NCBI GenBank assembly: GCA_029931535.1
Contig: JAQPZY010001129.1
Span: 682,001-746,000 of the forward strand
Source: Margaritifera margaritifera
Lineage: Eukaryota > Mollusca > Bivalvia > Unionida > Margaritiferidae
Length of the DNA stretch: 64,000 nucleotides
Direction of reading: 5' to 3'
The notes under the pieces were generated by a model. The model was not told the origin of the DNA, ran no database searches, and saw only the letters and a list, made by a program, of their open reading frames with translations. The position numbers and the translations under genes were made by a program. Below, piece by piece: positions 11,487-24,991 of this stretch. Numbering within the stretch: position 1 is the stretch's first letter; each line of letters begins with the position of its first letter.

Positions 11487-12318
11487 CTAGCTGAAAATAG
11501 CTGAGTTTGTATAGTACTGAACAATAGATCCCAATGAAACAGTTCCCAGAGGTTACTGGAATCAAAATTCCCTGACTTTTCCTTGATCAAAGGCAAAGGC
11601 AAATTTTATGACCACATATTTCACATCAAACAGAGACACACCCATTCTCCGGTGAAACATATAAAAGGAAGGAAATAACCATATTTCTATGATGATAAAG
11701 CTCATGCTCAGATTCAGTGAATGATAATTAGACCACACTCTATAGTCTTTAACAATCAAATTTTAGCATACTTTAATGTTCAGATGTTAAGCCAAGGTAT
11801 TTACTTGGAAACATGAATCCCCCCACCATTTTAGCACATAAGGATCAGTGCCAACAATAAAGAGTGGTACAGAAGAAAATACTATAGTCACTGCCAAGCC
11901 TATAAATTAGGTCACAGTAAACTAGTTTTGGTATGGTAGAGTTAATCTACTTGAAATGCATCCACACACCAATTTCATGAATGCAGGTGAAATAGAGTCA
12001 AAGATATTCAGGGTGTAACAAACAGATAGCTGAAAATACACTCCTGCATGAAAATTAGGTTACAGTGACATAGTCTTGGTATGGTTGAGTTACCCTCCTT
12101 GAGATACCTCATATACCAATTTTCACATGTAGGTAAAATAAGGTCCAAGATGTTGGAGTGTAACAAAGGAACAGCTGAAAAGACAAAAGTCACTCAAGTA
12201 AGCATATTATATCACACTGACCTAATGTTGGTATGATTGAGTAACTTTCATCTAGATGTATCTATACACTAGAGCTGAAATAAATACCAAAATTTTACTA
12301 TTTGAATATTTTGGCAAG

Positions 12319-12525
12319 TATTCAGATAAAATTAAAATAGTTGCAGATTACATGTTACTAATGCTATCAAATTATCTTGTTTACTTTTTTCTTTTTATGG
12401 TCAACTTTGGTATTTACTGACCAGATAAAATCAAAATATTTGCAGATAAGTTACTAATGCCATCAAATTATCTTGTTTACTTTTTCTTTTTATGGTCAAC
12501 TTTGGTATTTACTGACCACCAATTT
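12319..12525. repeat. ~103-bp tandem duplication
   Basis: The segment starting CAGATAAAATTAAAATAGTT and including GGTCAACTTTGGTATTTACT is repeated from 12421 with few differences. Confidence 0.8.
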
Positions 12526-12999
12526 ATGATGCTAATAACTTTTTAATGTTACAAAGTGGTTATGAAATAAGGTATTTACTCATTCGACAAATCCCCTCAC
12601 CTACAGAAGCACATTTGGAGTCACACAAGCCTATACATTAGGTCACATTGACCTAGTAATGATATGGTTCAGTTACCCTCCTTGAGATGCATGCACGTAC
12701 CTATTTTAATGTGTCGATGAAATAGGGTCTAAGATATTGGGGCTGTAACAAAGAAGCAGCTGAAAATACAAAAGTCACTGAAATGTGAAAATTAGGTCAT
12801 ACTGACCTAACTTTTGTTTTGTTGAGATACTTTCACTGATAAGTATCTACATACCAGTCTTTTACTAGTGGAGGTGAAATAGGGTCCACAATATTGAGTG
12901 TATCAGAAAAAAGTAACTAATAACTATAAAAGTAACTCATGCATGCAAATTAGGTTACTGTGACCTAGTTTTGGTATGGTTAAGTTACTGTGTATGTAT

Positions 13000-13118
<119 letters not shown>

Positions 13119-13819
13119 TACCAGTTTTCATGAGTGTAGGCAAAACAGAATCAAAGATACTGAGGGTTTAAGAAACAAACAGATTAAATTACCAAAGTTA
13201 CTCAAGCGTGTACAATAGACCAAAATGACATAGTTTTGATATGTCCGAGTTGCACTTCCTGAGATACATCCACATGCCAATTTTCAAAAGTGCAGATGAA
13301 ATATGGTCTAAGATATTGAGGGGGTAACAAAATATTGAGAGGGAAAGAGATGAATTGATAAACACAGAAGTGAACAGGTAAAATGCTATATCCCCTCCCA
13401 ACTTCTTTGGATAATTTGTCTCAGCTCCTAATTTGCTATTTTAATATATACCTATATTCATAATAAATCAAAATAGCAAGATCCTCTTGAACAAACTGTC
13501 ATATATATAGACTGGAAAACTATATCTTTATTCTACAAGAGAAAGTTTTAAATAAATATGAAATCATGGATAAGAATGTAGCCCGAGCCATGGACATTAC
13601 ATAACACCTTTCTTCCCATGCTTGTCCCTATTAAAATTTCCCCAACTGAGGGTACAAAATTCCCCGACTTTTTCCTGACTCACGGGGACCTTCAATAACC
13701 TTGACTTTGACATTTCAACACTACAAGCAACAGGTTTATTCCTCACCATTGAGGCTGACCATTTGTGAATTTTATTAAAGAAGATGATTAAGAAAACCAA
13801 CCATCTTTATTTGGGGAAT

Positions 13820-14640
13820 TGTCATCGTGACCTTTAAGCTTCTGTAGCCCAACATTTGTAGCATATTTCCTTCCCATATCTTTAAAGTATGCTGCCCTTT
13901 TACCTTGTTTGTGTCATAGTGAACTTAACCTTAAACATTTTGACCACAAAATTAATATTTTTCTTGCCCCTTGGGAAAGTCATCCATGAGGTTTGTACAA
14001 GGTTTGTGGTCTAGAATTAAATTTACTGTGAAGAAACTATTGTTTTCTTGTCAGATTTATTGTAATATTGACCCTTGACTTTTTGGACTATACATATAGG
14101 TTTCATTCTTACTCCAAGTGAACATTTTGACCCCAAAATTCATATTGCTTCTGTTACCCCTTGTGTAAGTCATCCACAAGGTGTGTTCAAGGTATGTGGT
14201 CTAGAACTAAACTTACTGTGCAGAAACTATTATTTTCTTATTATACTTACTATGACCTTGATCTTTTACTTTTTGTACCAAAAAAATGTATGGATTTCAT
14301 TCTTACTCCAAGTATAAGCCTTCCACGAGGTTTGGAAAGGGAATCCATTATTCTTCTGCGAGTCAAAGCGACCTTGACCTTTGATATTTTTACCCCCAAA
14401 TCAATAGGCTTCTTTCTAACCGCAACTGCAAGTCATCCACAAAGTCTTGTTAAGATATGTGCACTAGAACAAAAATTTTTGTGCAGAACAATTTTCATTT
14501 TTCAGTCCAAGTGACCTTGACCAAAATCATTAGGCTTCTATTTTACACAAAGTGCAAGCCATCCCATTAGTTTGGTCAAGGTCCATTATCTAGAACTAAA
14601 GTTCTTGTGTGACAACCAAAACACACAGATAGACACTAGA
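13820..14640. repeat. Diverged tandem array, ~130-190 bp unit
   Basis: The landmark AAGTCATCCACAAGGT followed by TCAAGGTATGTGGTCTAGAA recurs near 13979, 14168, 14425 and 14560, with a degenerate copy near 14310. Between landmarks are GTGACCTTGACC-like and TTCATTCTTACTCCAAGT segments. A related but diverged pair lies at 21970-22345, so the unit is dispersed as well as tandem. Confidence 0.7.
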
Positions 14641-15596
14641 GTTCTGAGTACTCCAAAACAAATGTTCTGCAAAACACATATTTCACCTTTGAACAGTGCT
14701 GTAATGTATGGCTTTCCAAATGAAAAAAAAGACCATTTTTACAATGTTGCTGACACGAACACTGACTAATGCTGCCAATAATTATTATCAACATAAAAGT
14801 GATGTCTAGGTTTAACTACAGTATCTGGTAACACTGGTGGGGAAAATGAAACTAGTTGTAAAATCATAGCGCATCATGGTTAAGACATGATTGGGGATAT
14901 CTTACAGTTAACAAAACACCTGCATCAGGTATAAATCAAATGAAGCATAAGAAGAACATCAAATAATTCACCTTGAGGCATTATGATACTGATACTGATT
15001 TGAAGACAAGAAAGACAATGTGAATCACCAATCCAAGTCAATTATCCATACATATTGGATACAGAACATTTAACAAGAAGGAAATGAAGCATATCATCCT
15101 TGAAAATTAAATTGTAGCCTTGAAGCAGAAAGATATACTGTAGAATCCAAACAAGTTTAAAACTGCATCATTTGATGCATGAAATTTCTTTCTTGATTTT
15201 GTGGATTTTAAATTTTCTTTCTTCAATTTGCATAAATAAATTTGTTAACCTTTATATAAATGTAATGGATTTTTCAATACTACAAAATTCAATCCTTGGA
15301 AAGACTAACTCTGCAGTATGTCAACTGATTTGGAAGTGATGAATTGCCAAATATATTTTCAGATATACAGTAAAACCTGGCCCTATGTTCACAAAACTCC
15401 ACACTTGGAGTGTACACTCAAATACAGTTTTTCAAAAGCTGATAATGAATATTTAATATACAAAAGTTGGAAAACTTGAAATTTATCTAACATAATTGTT
15501 TTAGGCAATTTGTTTCATGAAATGTTGACAAATCATTTTTTTTTTACAACTAACACAAGTCTGAGTTTTAGTGTGTACTCGAGAGAGTGATATTTA
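14641..15596. other. AT-rich stretch with a MITE-B-like end fragment
   Basis: At 15366 the sequence TACAGTAAAACCTGG matches the terminal 15 bases of MITE-B but does not continue into a full copy. No gene recognised. Confidence 0.4.
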
Positions 15597-15725
15597 GCTG
15601 GTGTTCAAATCATAGTGGGTTGCAAGCTGGTGTTCAAATCATAGTTAGTGGGTTGCAAGCTGGTGTTCAAATCATAGTTTATGTGTTGCAAGCTGTTGTT
15701 CAAATCATAGTTAGTGGGTTGCAAG
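15597..15725. repeat. Short tandem array, ~34-38 bp unit, ~4 copies
   Basis: Units built from AGCTGGTGTTCAAATCATAG and GTGGGTTGCA repeat four times with small length differences. Confidence 0.85.
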
Positions 15726-16039
15726 TTCCAAAATCAGTGCATATGGGCTATTTGAAGTACCAGTGAACAAGGTACCTTGCCTCAGGTCAGCTTCCAGGAT
15801 AAAGACTGTCAGTAGATGGTGGAGCTCAAATCCTTTGGGGGAGAGGGGGTGGTACAAGTTTTTACTGCAAAGGAATGTGTATGTGTGTTTACTAGCACCT
15901 CTGCACAATAATGGCTATATGGTGAAGATCAAAAGTAAAATTTTCAAAATGAGAAAAATGAAGACTTGTGCAAAACATTACAAGATAATGTTATGGTTAA
16001 AATTTGCTTTATAAACCACATTCCATCAAAAAGTCCAAG

Positions 16040-16561
16040 ATGTTCTTGGATGGTATATCATTATACAATTCAGGGCTTCACTGAATTCACGTGAAACAAA
16101 TTCTGTCTCACAGAGTGGAAGTTGATACATTTGACAAGAATGTGTACTACTGTCTGTGGACACTCGCAGGATATGCACTCTGGCTGAGGTTCACCCTTCA
16201 GGAGGTATGCATGATGTAGGTATGTGTGCAATCCGATACATCTTGGACACATTAACACCTCATCACTGTGATTGGTTCTATCTGAGGTGTGCAACTTTCT
16301 GATGATGGGTTTTATGTTCTGTATAGCTTGCTGTGGAGTTTTCATTCCACATATTTTTCCAAGTATGATGAACATGCTGATTAATATAATATGTGAGGTC
16401 AGTGTATTGAATCTTCCATTTGACTTCTGAAATTGACGAATAAATATCCCGGTTGTGAAACGACTTATGCTTTGATAGAAAATTACTCTGGGGTGCAGTT
16501 GAAATGATGGTTTGAGTGTAGAGATCTCAAAAACGAGTGGAAATCGAAGTGATTTGATCAA
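16040..16561 (-). pseudogene. LINE C-terminal (post-RNase H) fragment
   Basis: The frame ending at 16070 contains HAYLLKGEPQPECISCECP followed by TVVHILVKC. This is the cysteine-containing tail characteristic of Jockey-clade LINE ORF2 proteins, which commonly read H..LLxGE.xPxC..C...TV.HIL..C. A small frame change then gives SKNILDFLMECGL and a stop, fitting the normal protein end. The upstream part of the frame (before about residue 85) is less recognisable. No start of its own is expected because it is the end of a longer protein. Confidence 0.75.
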
Positions 16562-17499
16562 AAGGTAAGTAAAATTCAGTGTCTATACTGCTTGTATATT
16601 TGATGCTTCCAGCGAAACGGTAAAGTTGAACATGCATCATGACTATATAATATGTCACACACAACCCAAACAATAACAATATCAACAAAAGCTAAATAAA
16701 AATATTTCGGAATCAACCTTACCTTTCTCTCCAAGTTTAGGAGCTGAATTATTTTTTAAAACTTTCCCATATATTGAAAATCAGTGCTGGCAATGCTGGA
16801 CAAATGTCAGTCATTTCGTAACTGGGATTTTTATCCAGCAATTTCAAAAGATGTTTTAATAATTTAATTTTGCACATTCTTTGGTAATGTTTTACCTAGA
16901 ACATATACTACCATAATTATCACTTAATTATTGTTCTAATTACTGCTTCATTATTTTGATTAAAAGTTAATTTGATTTTTTCTTTTTCTCTAAGTACGGT
17001 ATTTATTATTTAAATCTGATTGTTTGCTTTGTAAATACTTTTCTTGCTGCCTAACAGATTATACATTAAGCTGTTCTGTTCTATTTGTACATGTCTTAAA
17101 CACTATTTATAAACTTATTCTTGTGATTTTATGCACTACAATACTTATGTATACAAACTGTTATTTTAAGATCCATTTTAGACTCGTTATATATTTTTCT
17201 GATTTTATTGCTTTATTGTACTTTCAACAATTTTAAAATTTGACTTTTTTTTCATTTTTAATAATAAAAATACATTATTATAAACATTCGTAATTCTTTT
17301 CTATTAAATGCAACTAATGTTAACGGAAAATACAATAGCATGTGTAGAAATACTGGGAACGAAACATCCGGTTACAAAACATCCCCTTGGACAATACACA
17401 AAAGTTATCACTTAGAAAAAGATGAAAACAACAATAAGGTCTACTGAACAATATATCATCTGTTTGTCCGAAAACAATATGGTCAAAGGCGCAATGCCT

Positions 17500-18010
17500 T
17501 ATGAGTAAATTACATCATATAATATTTATAGAACATGAAGGCTCGCTAAACAACAATATATGCTGCCCTGAGGTACACCCATATCCTGAGGATATCGTTC
17601 AGAAAGGGTGGTGCCTACATTAAAGTAAATTAAAATTGCAGATAAAGCCAGGTAGGCAGCCCCTTAGATCTAGGTTGAATAGGTTTTTCATTATGTCATA
17701 CTTCATTCAATGTGGTGTCGTAAGTTTTGTCCAAGACAAAACAGATGGCAACTCTGTTATTCTTTATGAAAGCTTCTCTAATAAATGCCAGTTAAAACAT
17801 TGCAAAGGATCAGGGATGAAAGGGCTGACTGGGATATTTAAGAACCTGGCTTTGATCGATGTATGCAAGGTGGTCCAGTCAAACATCAGGATGTAAGTGG
17901 TTGTGGGAATCAACTTGCCATTATGGCAAATGTTGATTCATTTCACTTGTGAGACATTCTAAGATCTGTGATTTTCAAGCATCTCAGTCTCACTGCAACC
18001 ATCCAAATCT
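17500..18010 (-). pseudogene. LINE reverse transcriptase fragment
   Basis: Minus-strand translation gives REAFIKNNRVAICFVLDKTY followed by DTT. This corresponds to the RT segment normally reading FxDLEKAYDTTW, where D is catalytic. Next come a GLPTWLYLQF block and then MGVPQGSIL (17553-17585), the conserved GVPQGS loop. A YxDD motif is not intact downstream. Stops and frame changes separate the blocks. RT would copy element RNA at a nicked chromosomal site; this fragment is inactive. A 17636-17896 open frame on the plus strand is only its shadow. Confidence 0.8.
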
Positions 18011-18189
18011 CTGGATCACATAACACCTCTTGAAGAGTTGAGGGATTTGTGTGGAAATACCTTAATGTTTATTTCTACAAATTGCATAGAGTGAAGAATA
18101 TTGTCAAGAGTAAACTTTGCAGCAACACTCTATAAGCAACTGACCAGAGCCAAGTTTTTTACACTCTTTCGCTCTTCAGCCAAGTCCTA

Positions 18190-19583
18190 AAGTGCATTAA
18201 CTATAATGAAAGGTGATTTCTGATGCCCCTTTGAATCTGATCTGCAATGACACATAACAGTAGAAATATTCATGGTTCCATATATACTAATTAACTGTGA
18301 TAAAATTCATTAATTGACACACCTTGAAATACCATGTTGAAAACTGAAATCCCATCAATACTACCAGTTCTTGTTAATTGTATCATCACTGCAGTAGATG
18401 TCTTGTCCTCAGATCATTACCTCTATCTGCAAGACTGACCACTTGAGCAATTTATCTGCTTGAAAGTACTGTCAATTATTTGCATGTCAGTAATTGGTAA
18501 ACAAACAGTGACACCAGACATCAGCTTAGGGCTATGACTAGCATATGCAAAAAATCCAAGTCCCCAAGTAGTTGTCAGGAGGGGGGGGGGGGGAGAGGAC
18601 GGAGAATAACTGGCTCAAATAATGACTCTTTCAGGAGGTGAGGGTGGGTAAAATCCCCAAAATACAAATTCACTAATATAAAAAGAAGTTAAACTGATAG
18701 GTCTCAAGCCAGAAAGCCCCTCAACCCCATTTAGGCCTGGCATGATAGTTCTGTTGTTTGTGACCCCAAAAGCTGATAACAGCTAAATTTGATTTGTTGA
18801 AAACTTTAAAAAAGCCATGCTAAGTAAAGTTTAAAAATTAAAATTAGTTTTGTGAGTATGGGGCCTGTTCATACAGACAATCAATCTTCAAAATAATTTA
18901 CTTTCAGAAGCTGCTTTACTTTGGGTCAAAACTATTAAAACAAATAGTAAAATCCTGTGTAGGTGACAATTCTGACATTTTCGTTCCCATCTCTTTTTGT
19001 TGATGCATTGATAAAGACTTTGGATTAATAAATTATGTTCCAAAAATCATGGCAGAAATCTGTTCAACAATAAATCCTGAGAATTTCTATAAATGAAGTT
19101 CAGTTTAACAAGGTTTCATTTTATCACTGTTGGAAAATCTGATATCCAACTGAAAAGAACAGTTTGGTTCCATTTGACCTGTCATTAGGATTGTCCAAGA
19201 ATGTATTGCCAATATACCTTCATACAAAGAAATTTATTGGATACTCTGATTTACACATTTCATCTTTTTATGCTGTAACATGAAGTTGCTTTATCGATCA
19301 AAGTACTCTTCTAATAATTAAATGTTCACTTCTTTTAAGCAAAAACCTCACATCTTAACTCAGACTAATGTTTCCTAATCTCATATTTTACCTCTAAAAC
19401 AACAGTTACCTGCCTTATGCAATCCCATTGATTTGTGGGCAGATGGGGGTAGAAGACAAAGTCTTCTTGTTACTTTTAATTGGATCCATGCATATCTGAT
19501 TCAGAGAGACTTTCGTATTGCCAGTTGCTTAGATATATGGAAGAAGTTGTTATGGATTGGCTATTTGGCCCACATGAGAAAAT
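18190..19583. other. Nothing recognised
   Basis: AT-rich, with a G-run near 18582. No gene or repeat boundary seen. Confidence 0.45.
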
Positions 19584-20495
19584 GGTAATGTGTGGACCAA
19601 GTATACGCTAATTTTATGATAATTTCAGCAAGAAGTCACCTTATCTTAGGTGTTTTCACAATTGTTTAAATGCAAAATAAAGGAAGCAATGCTAAGCTCA
19701 GTAAAGAAAAACACAAGATAATCAAGTCAACCATGCTTAAACTAAGCTATGGATGACTAAATTAGCAAAAAAACAGTAGGTATGGTTGCTAATTACAAAA
19801 ATGGTAATAATCAAGGAACACTATCCAAAACTAATATTCGATAACCGAGTACGTGGTATGAAGGTAAAAAGTGGTGTGCGACTTGCTTTACCAAGTATAA
19901 AAATAGCACAATTCACAATATAGATAATGTCAATTACAATGATTCGTAATGAACAACAATATCAATCAAGGTGAGTCCGTAGAATGAAATTATGTAAGGA
20001 TAGAGAAAATTGTAACAAAATACCTACCTTGGGTAGAAAAATGCACAACCAAATTAGAATCGCTAACTCCCAGTGATGGGGGAAAAAGGAGAATAAAATG
20101 CAAGGCCCGTACACGTGACAAATGCTAATAACACTCAGGAGAGCTTAAATTACCCGAGAACAAAATTCAATCAGGGCTATAATCCAAAATTTTATGAAGA
20201 ATATACAAACAAGAGATATAGCAATTTCATTTTTTAACCCACAAAGCAACAGCAGATCTTCATTAACGTAAACAAGGTAGACATTACAGCCATGTGACCA
20301 AAAAAGAATGATGGTCAGTGTGCATGGGCAATGCATCTATTGGGTGTCCCTGGGGCATTCCAGTGTTCTGGAATCTTCTGGTTCACCCTAATGGGAGGAA
20401 GAATTCTCGTCATACGGTCGGGGTATTTTCCACCTGGAAAAGTACCAGCTATGCAATAGCAACAGGTATGGTGTTACTGATATTAAAATTATGGT
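19584..20495 (-). mobile_element. Isolated DIRS 5' end (uninterrupted homologue of the copy 2 leader)
   Basis: Aligns along its length first with 34335-34640 and then with 39188-39705, the two halves of the copy 2 leader. At 19858-19875 it reads ATGAAGGTAAAAAGTGGTGT, the uninterrupted form of the site where copy 3 inserted. The right end, GCTATGCAATAGCAACAGG through ATATTAAAA, resembles the 5' termini at 40210 and 40765. No coding region is present. Confidence 0.8.
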
Positions 20496-20499
20496 TTTA

Positions 20500-21965
20500 G
20501 GTCTTAATGAGTTAAAACAGGCAGTAGTGTATGTAGTTCCATGTACTGGGTATGGCACTTTTGTGGCAACAAAGTTACAGAATATTTGGAAGCATTTCAT
20601 GAAGTCTCTCAGATGAATGTGTCCACAGTATAAAATATACTTTCATGACAGAAAATGCAAACTTTCACTGCAGAGTGGAAATAAAATATTAATAATATCA
20701 ATTGTGAGTGTAAGTGTGCTAATTGATATTTCCCCAATGATATAACTAAAACAGTCATCTGTGTAATGGTCGTTAAGAAAATGATGACTACATGAAGTAC
20801 ATATAATGTTAATAAGAAAAAAACCTATACCAACTGGAATGTGGATGATTTTTTGGACTTGTATAAGTAACTGCCCCAAAATCAAAGGCTGTATAGCAAA
20901 TATAACCATGCAAATGTGTATTTTAAGATAAATGATAACAAAAAATGGCTTCTAACCAACACTAGTAGTAACAGTCAATAAACTCTGTAATGACCTGATA
21001 CATTATTAAAGTCTTTAATTACCTATACTCTTGTGGCAAAGTAAAAATTCCCATCCATACTTTGATATTAAACCATATATAACAGAAATGTACGAACTAA
21101 TATGCAGTAATGTAACAGTATGACAAACTTTGGTCTGGAAATTATCTTCAAAACTAATACATGGTGTCAAATTGATGGTAAATAAATCATCCAAAATCTG
21201 ATCTTTCCATGTAATTTGCTTACAGCTGTGACCCATGTTTAGAGCAGAATATATGTTCTCAATAATAATTTTTCTTTTCTTTTCAAAACCCCGAACTGTC
21301 ATGTCTAATCATATCAGATCATTAATTTTAAGTATCATTGTCTAGTCTTTTTGACCTAATTTAATTCAACTGGTAGAACAACATAGGCATGGAAAAATTA
21401 GCTGAAGTTACCTTAGCTCTTTAGGTCCATTCATATATCTAATGACATGTGGACTTTGGAGCAAAGATCAGCTAAGTTACTGAATTCCAGTGATCTAGCA
21501 CTTGAGACTTGAGATGGTTTTTCAGCCAGGATTTAGAAGGGCTAAAACAGCCATGATCAGTAAACAAATTGACACTTACTCCAAGTTGTGAGAACTTGTA
21601 GCCTGACCCATTTGTTGTTGTTTTTTACATTTATGGCATATACAAAATGTTTACCCCACCCCAAACCAGCCTAAAAAGTAATCAAACAGGAGTGAAGGAT
21701 TGATTTTGCAAAAGATTTTGAAAGAATTTAAAATAAATTAAAATTTTGATACATGAAAAAGGATTGTTTCTTCCTAACTGAACTTGCATTACACTATTAG
21801 TTGATATTTGTTTTCAAAGGTGTGTTTTTAGTTTCCATTTTTCCCTGAATGTTCTACAATATTCAAATTTGTTAACTTTCAGTTTCATTTTCCTTGTCTA
21901 AACAAAAGTACTTTGAACAGCACATTATATGCCTGCCCCATGTTTAATAGTACTCTATGTAGATA
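20500..21965. other. Nothing recognised
   Basis: AT-rich. Open frames under 100 codons show no domain. No repeat boundary seen. Confidence 0.45.
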
Positions 21966-22345
21966 ACTGAATTTTTTGTGCAGAAACCAATTTTCAAGAA
22001 AGACTGGTCAAAGAAGGTGATAAAAAAAAAAAAAAAACTCAAGATATTATGCAGAAATTACTTTTCTTCTTCGAGTCACTGTGACCATGAACTTTTATCT
22101 TTTGATCCCAAAATGAACAAGTGTTTTTCTTATCTTAAATGCAAGCCATTTACAATATTTGGTCAAGGTATCTGAAATACAAGTAAAGTTACTGTGTGCA
22201 AACAGTTTTCCTATTTTCAATCCCTGTGACCTTGACCTTTGACATTTTGAGTCCAAAACTTATAATTTTTTCCTTGCCCCGAATGGAACCTACTTACAAA
22301 GTTTAGTAATGGTAGTTGGTGGAGAACTCAAGTTATTGTGCAGAA
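21966..22345. repeat. Two diverged units related to the 13.8-14.6 kb array
   Basis: GTGCAGAAA, GTGACCTTGACCTTTGACAT, CAAGCCATTTACAATATTTG and TTGGTCAAGGTAT segments occur in the same order as in the 13820-14640 array. An A-run lies at 22023-22036. Confidence 0.6.
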
Positions 22346-22429
22346 ATGAAACAAGGAAAAGACGTCCGGAAGCATAGACATTATCGTAACATGATGCACT
22401 TCACCTTATGGCTGCAGGTATCAGCTGTT

Positions 22430-22720
22430 GTAAAGAAGTTGAAAATAGATTTTCCACGTGGTTGACAAGGAAGCTACATCATTACTAGTGAAGCCATCTC
22501 AGACACAATATGAAAAAGAATATCCTAAGAAACATCCCTACACAGTTTGATCAAAATTGGCTCAGCTGTTCTGGAGAAGCTGAAAATAGTTTTTCCATAT
22601 GTTTGTTATGGAAGCCACACCATTCCTGGGGAGCCCGTTTGAACACATTTTAGGTGTGGCATGCCCTAAAGAACATTCCTGCAAAGTTTCATCCAAATGG
22701 CCCAGTGTTGTTTTAAAAGA
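22430..22720. repeat. Two-copy tandem repeat, ~125-bp unit
   Basis: TTGAAAATAGATTTTCCACG...GGAAGCTACATCATTACT and CTGAAAATAGTTTTTCCATA...GGAAGCCACACCATTCCT are successive units. Both are followed by an AAGAACAT(T/C)CCT segment and a GTTTGATCAAAATTGG-like segment. Confidence 0.7.
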
Positions 22721-22759
22721 AGTCACAAATAACAAATGTAGATAGAAGGACAGACGAGG

Positions 22760-23866
22760 GATGTAGGACCTATAAGCTCACATGGCCTTTGGTCTGGTGA
22801 GCCAAAAAAGGATAACTTGCCAAAACTTTGCAAAAAGTTGACGTGGATAACATGCATTAAGTAGTACATCATACCACAATACACCTGTAGAATGAAAAGC
22901 AAAATACCTTCCAAGCTGTAGAAGCTGTCTGGACATAAGTTGCCATTTTATCAAATTATATTTCCCAGAATACAGGAAAGCTGCTAATTATCCTTTTGCA
23001 TCAGGCTAAGAAGACAGGACTTTCAAAAGCTGAACCATATGTTCATTATGTGTCCTTTGTAATCCCCATACAAACATACTATTAGTGTACTATGTCTTTT
23101 GAATGGCAGCCTGAGGCATGGTCTGATAATAATGAGATGCTGTAAGGTGCCTGTCAAAAACCATCAATCCAACACCTGGAACCACTGCCCATCCACTAGC
23201 CAATGAAATTAATGGCCAAAGTATATGAACATATCACCCCAAATCAAAATTTCCTTGAATGTTTTCATATCATGATGGTTCAGTGGTTTGGATATTATAA
23301 TCTTTGGTTGAGTGATTGTATTAACCCATTTTGGGGCGGTGCAAGGCAGGGGGAAAAATGACAAAAATGTTATTGTGTTTATCTCATAGTTAAAAAGGGT
23401 AGTCAAGTTCATTCCCTATTTCTATTCTCCAGGACAAACTGTGAGACACATGGGATGAGCTAAATACCACTATCATATATCTTACCTGAATACAAGTCTG
23501 CCAAAAAAAAACTTATGCATTAATACATAGAAATATTCAATATTTTATCTTCCTTGAAATAGGAAAAAAATGACATGCATTCAACTTTAATATATAACAT
23601 ATGAAACACATGTACAAAACATTTTAAGATAGAGTTTTTAAATGGGCTGATTATACCTATACAGGTGTAAGGCCATGCCCAACTATTAAAATAATCAAAG
23701 ACAGAATTTACCAATCATGTACATCTTAGAGGTCTGTTTAGCACCACAAGTGCAGCTAATTTAATCCTCCTTGTATACCCAAAACTATCTCCCCTAAAAA
23801 AAATCCAAAAGCCTAGTTTTGAAAGAAATCTGAAATACCAACTGATGAGTGATGTACAGTAGATGT
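22760..23866. other. Nothing recognised
   Basis: No coding or repeat structure seen. Confidence 0.45.
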
Positions 23867-24059
23867 TACAGCACTCCCTCATTATAATGATGTCCATGGG
23901 AGTGTATGGAGTATACCACCTTATAATGAGACTGCTTTATAATGAAGTATATTATACATATAATTTTACTACACAATAATTAATGGGATCCATAGCCATA
24001 CCCACCTTACAACAGATAAATTGTTATAATGAAGGGACTTATAGTGAGGGAGTACTGTA
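23867..24059. mobile_element. MITE-C copy 1 (TA-flanked)
   Basis: TA-CAGCACTCCCTCATTATAAT at the left and TTATAGTGAGGGAGTACTG-TA at the right are inverted repeats of about 22 bp flanked by TA. The interior has GAGTATACCACCTTATAATG and GGGATCCATAGCCATACCCA, both also in the copy at 51430. Tc1/mariner-type MITE by flanks and ends; no coding sequence. Confidence 0.8.
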
Positions 24060-24991
24060 TATTATTAGGTGAAAAATTTACTGCATTTGTACTCTGCATT
24101 TATAAATTTCATGGATGTCATGTCTATGGAAAATTTAGTGTGCTAGTACACATAGTAGAACTCTGAAAACCCAAAATGCTTTTGGACAAAAAGTTTGTTC
24201 TAATATTTTTATTCGAGTTTATGAAGTTGCAGACAAAATAAAGTTTTAGTCTGGGGACTGAGCAAGTTATTTTCTACCTATAGTACATGACACCATAGTT
24301 GATGTTTTGAGTTATCAAAAGTTTTAATGTGCATCATTTAAATACACAAATTCAATGAAAATGAGAGTACATATGTCCAGGCCCATACCTGTTATAATAC
24401 GACATGTCACGTGAAAAACATGATTTTTTACTCCCAAATCCCCTGACACAGTTGTGTTTAGAAAAACACGATTTTCAATAATCTGAGAAAAAAATAAAAA
24501 ATTAACAAAGATTTTTTGACCACCTCTATATGTCTCTAGCATGCAGTCTGTATAAACAGTAAACAGTCATGCTTAGAGCCCATGTAAAATTATCCTCGGG
24601 GCAGTTTATACAATAGATTATCACAGAGGCAAAAAAAAGATAAAGTGGTCAAACATAAGCAACCACCATTTCACAGATTACTTAACTGGCTGAGAATAGC
24701 TAGGGTAAAGCGGTGTTAAATCCTTTGATGACTGATGCAGGAGAGCCCATTAGACTAATTTGCACTGGTAAAGTGGAACAATCCAATTTGTTTGAAGTCA
24801 TCAGTAAATCAAAGAGATGCATGTTGAAGAACAAGTTATTACACATCATTGCCCTGAATGAGAATGTTTAAGCCATCTTCATTAAAGATTACTGGCACAT
24901 TCATGATAAGTGGCAATGTTTCTTTGAACTCGGAATTTACTCCATATATAAAATGCAAAACACGATTATTTCAGTAGACTGAATAGTATAC
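24060..24991. other. Nothing recognised
   Basis: AT-rich; no gene or repeat boundary seen. Confidence 0.45.

Larger units (their letters stand above)
16030..18010 (-). mobile_element. Jockey-type non-LTR retrotransposon (LINE) remnant
   Basis: Two coding pieces of one LINE type lie in the right order on the minus strand: RT at about 17500-18010 and the C-terminal end at 16040-16561. The ~900 bp between them shows no coding similarity, so this part was lost or replaced. Both pieces are frameshifted. The sub-entries give the motifs. It could also be two independent insertions, but the shared orientation and correct order favour one decayed element. Confidence 0.7.

Noticed and set aside
11390..11602. 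70-codon minus-strand frame with a sequence like VEPVLKDHPFCQK
   Set aside because: It is translated MITE-B; the same peptide type is read from other MITE-B copies (for example 49763-50155), so it is repeat sequence and not a gene.
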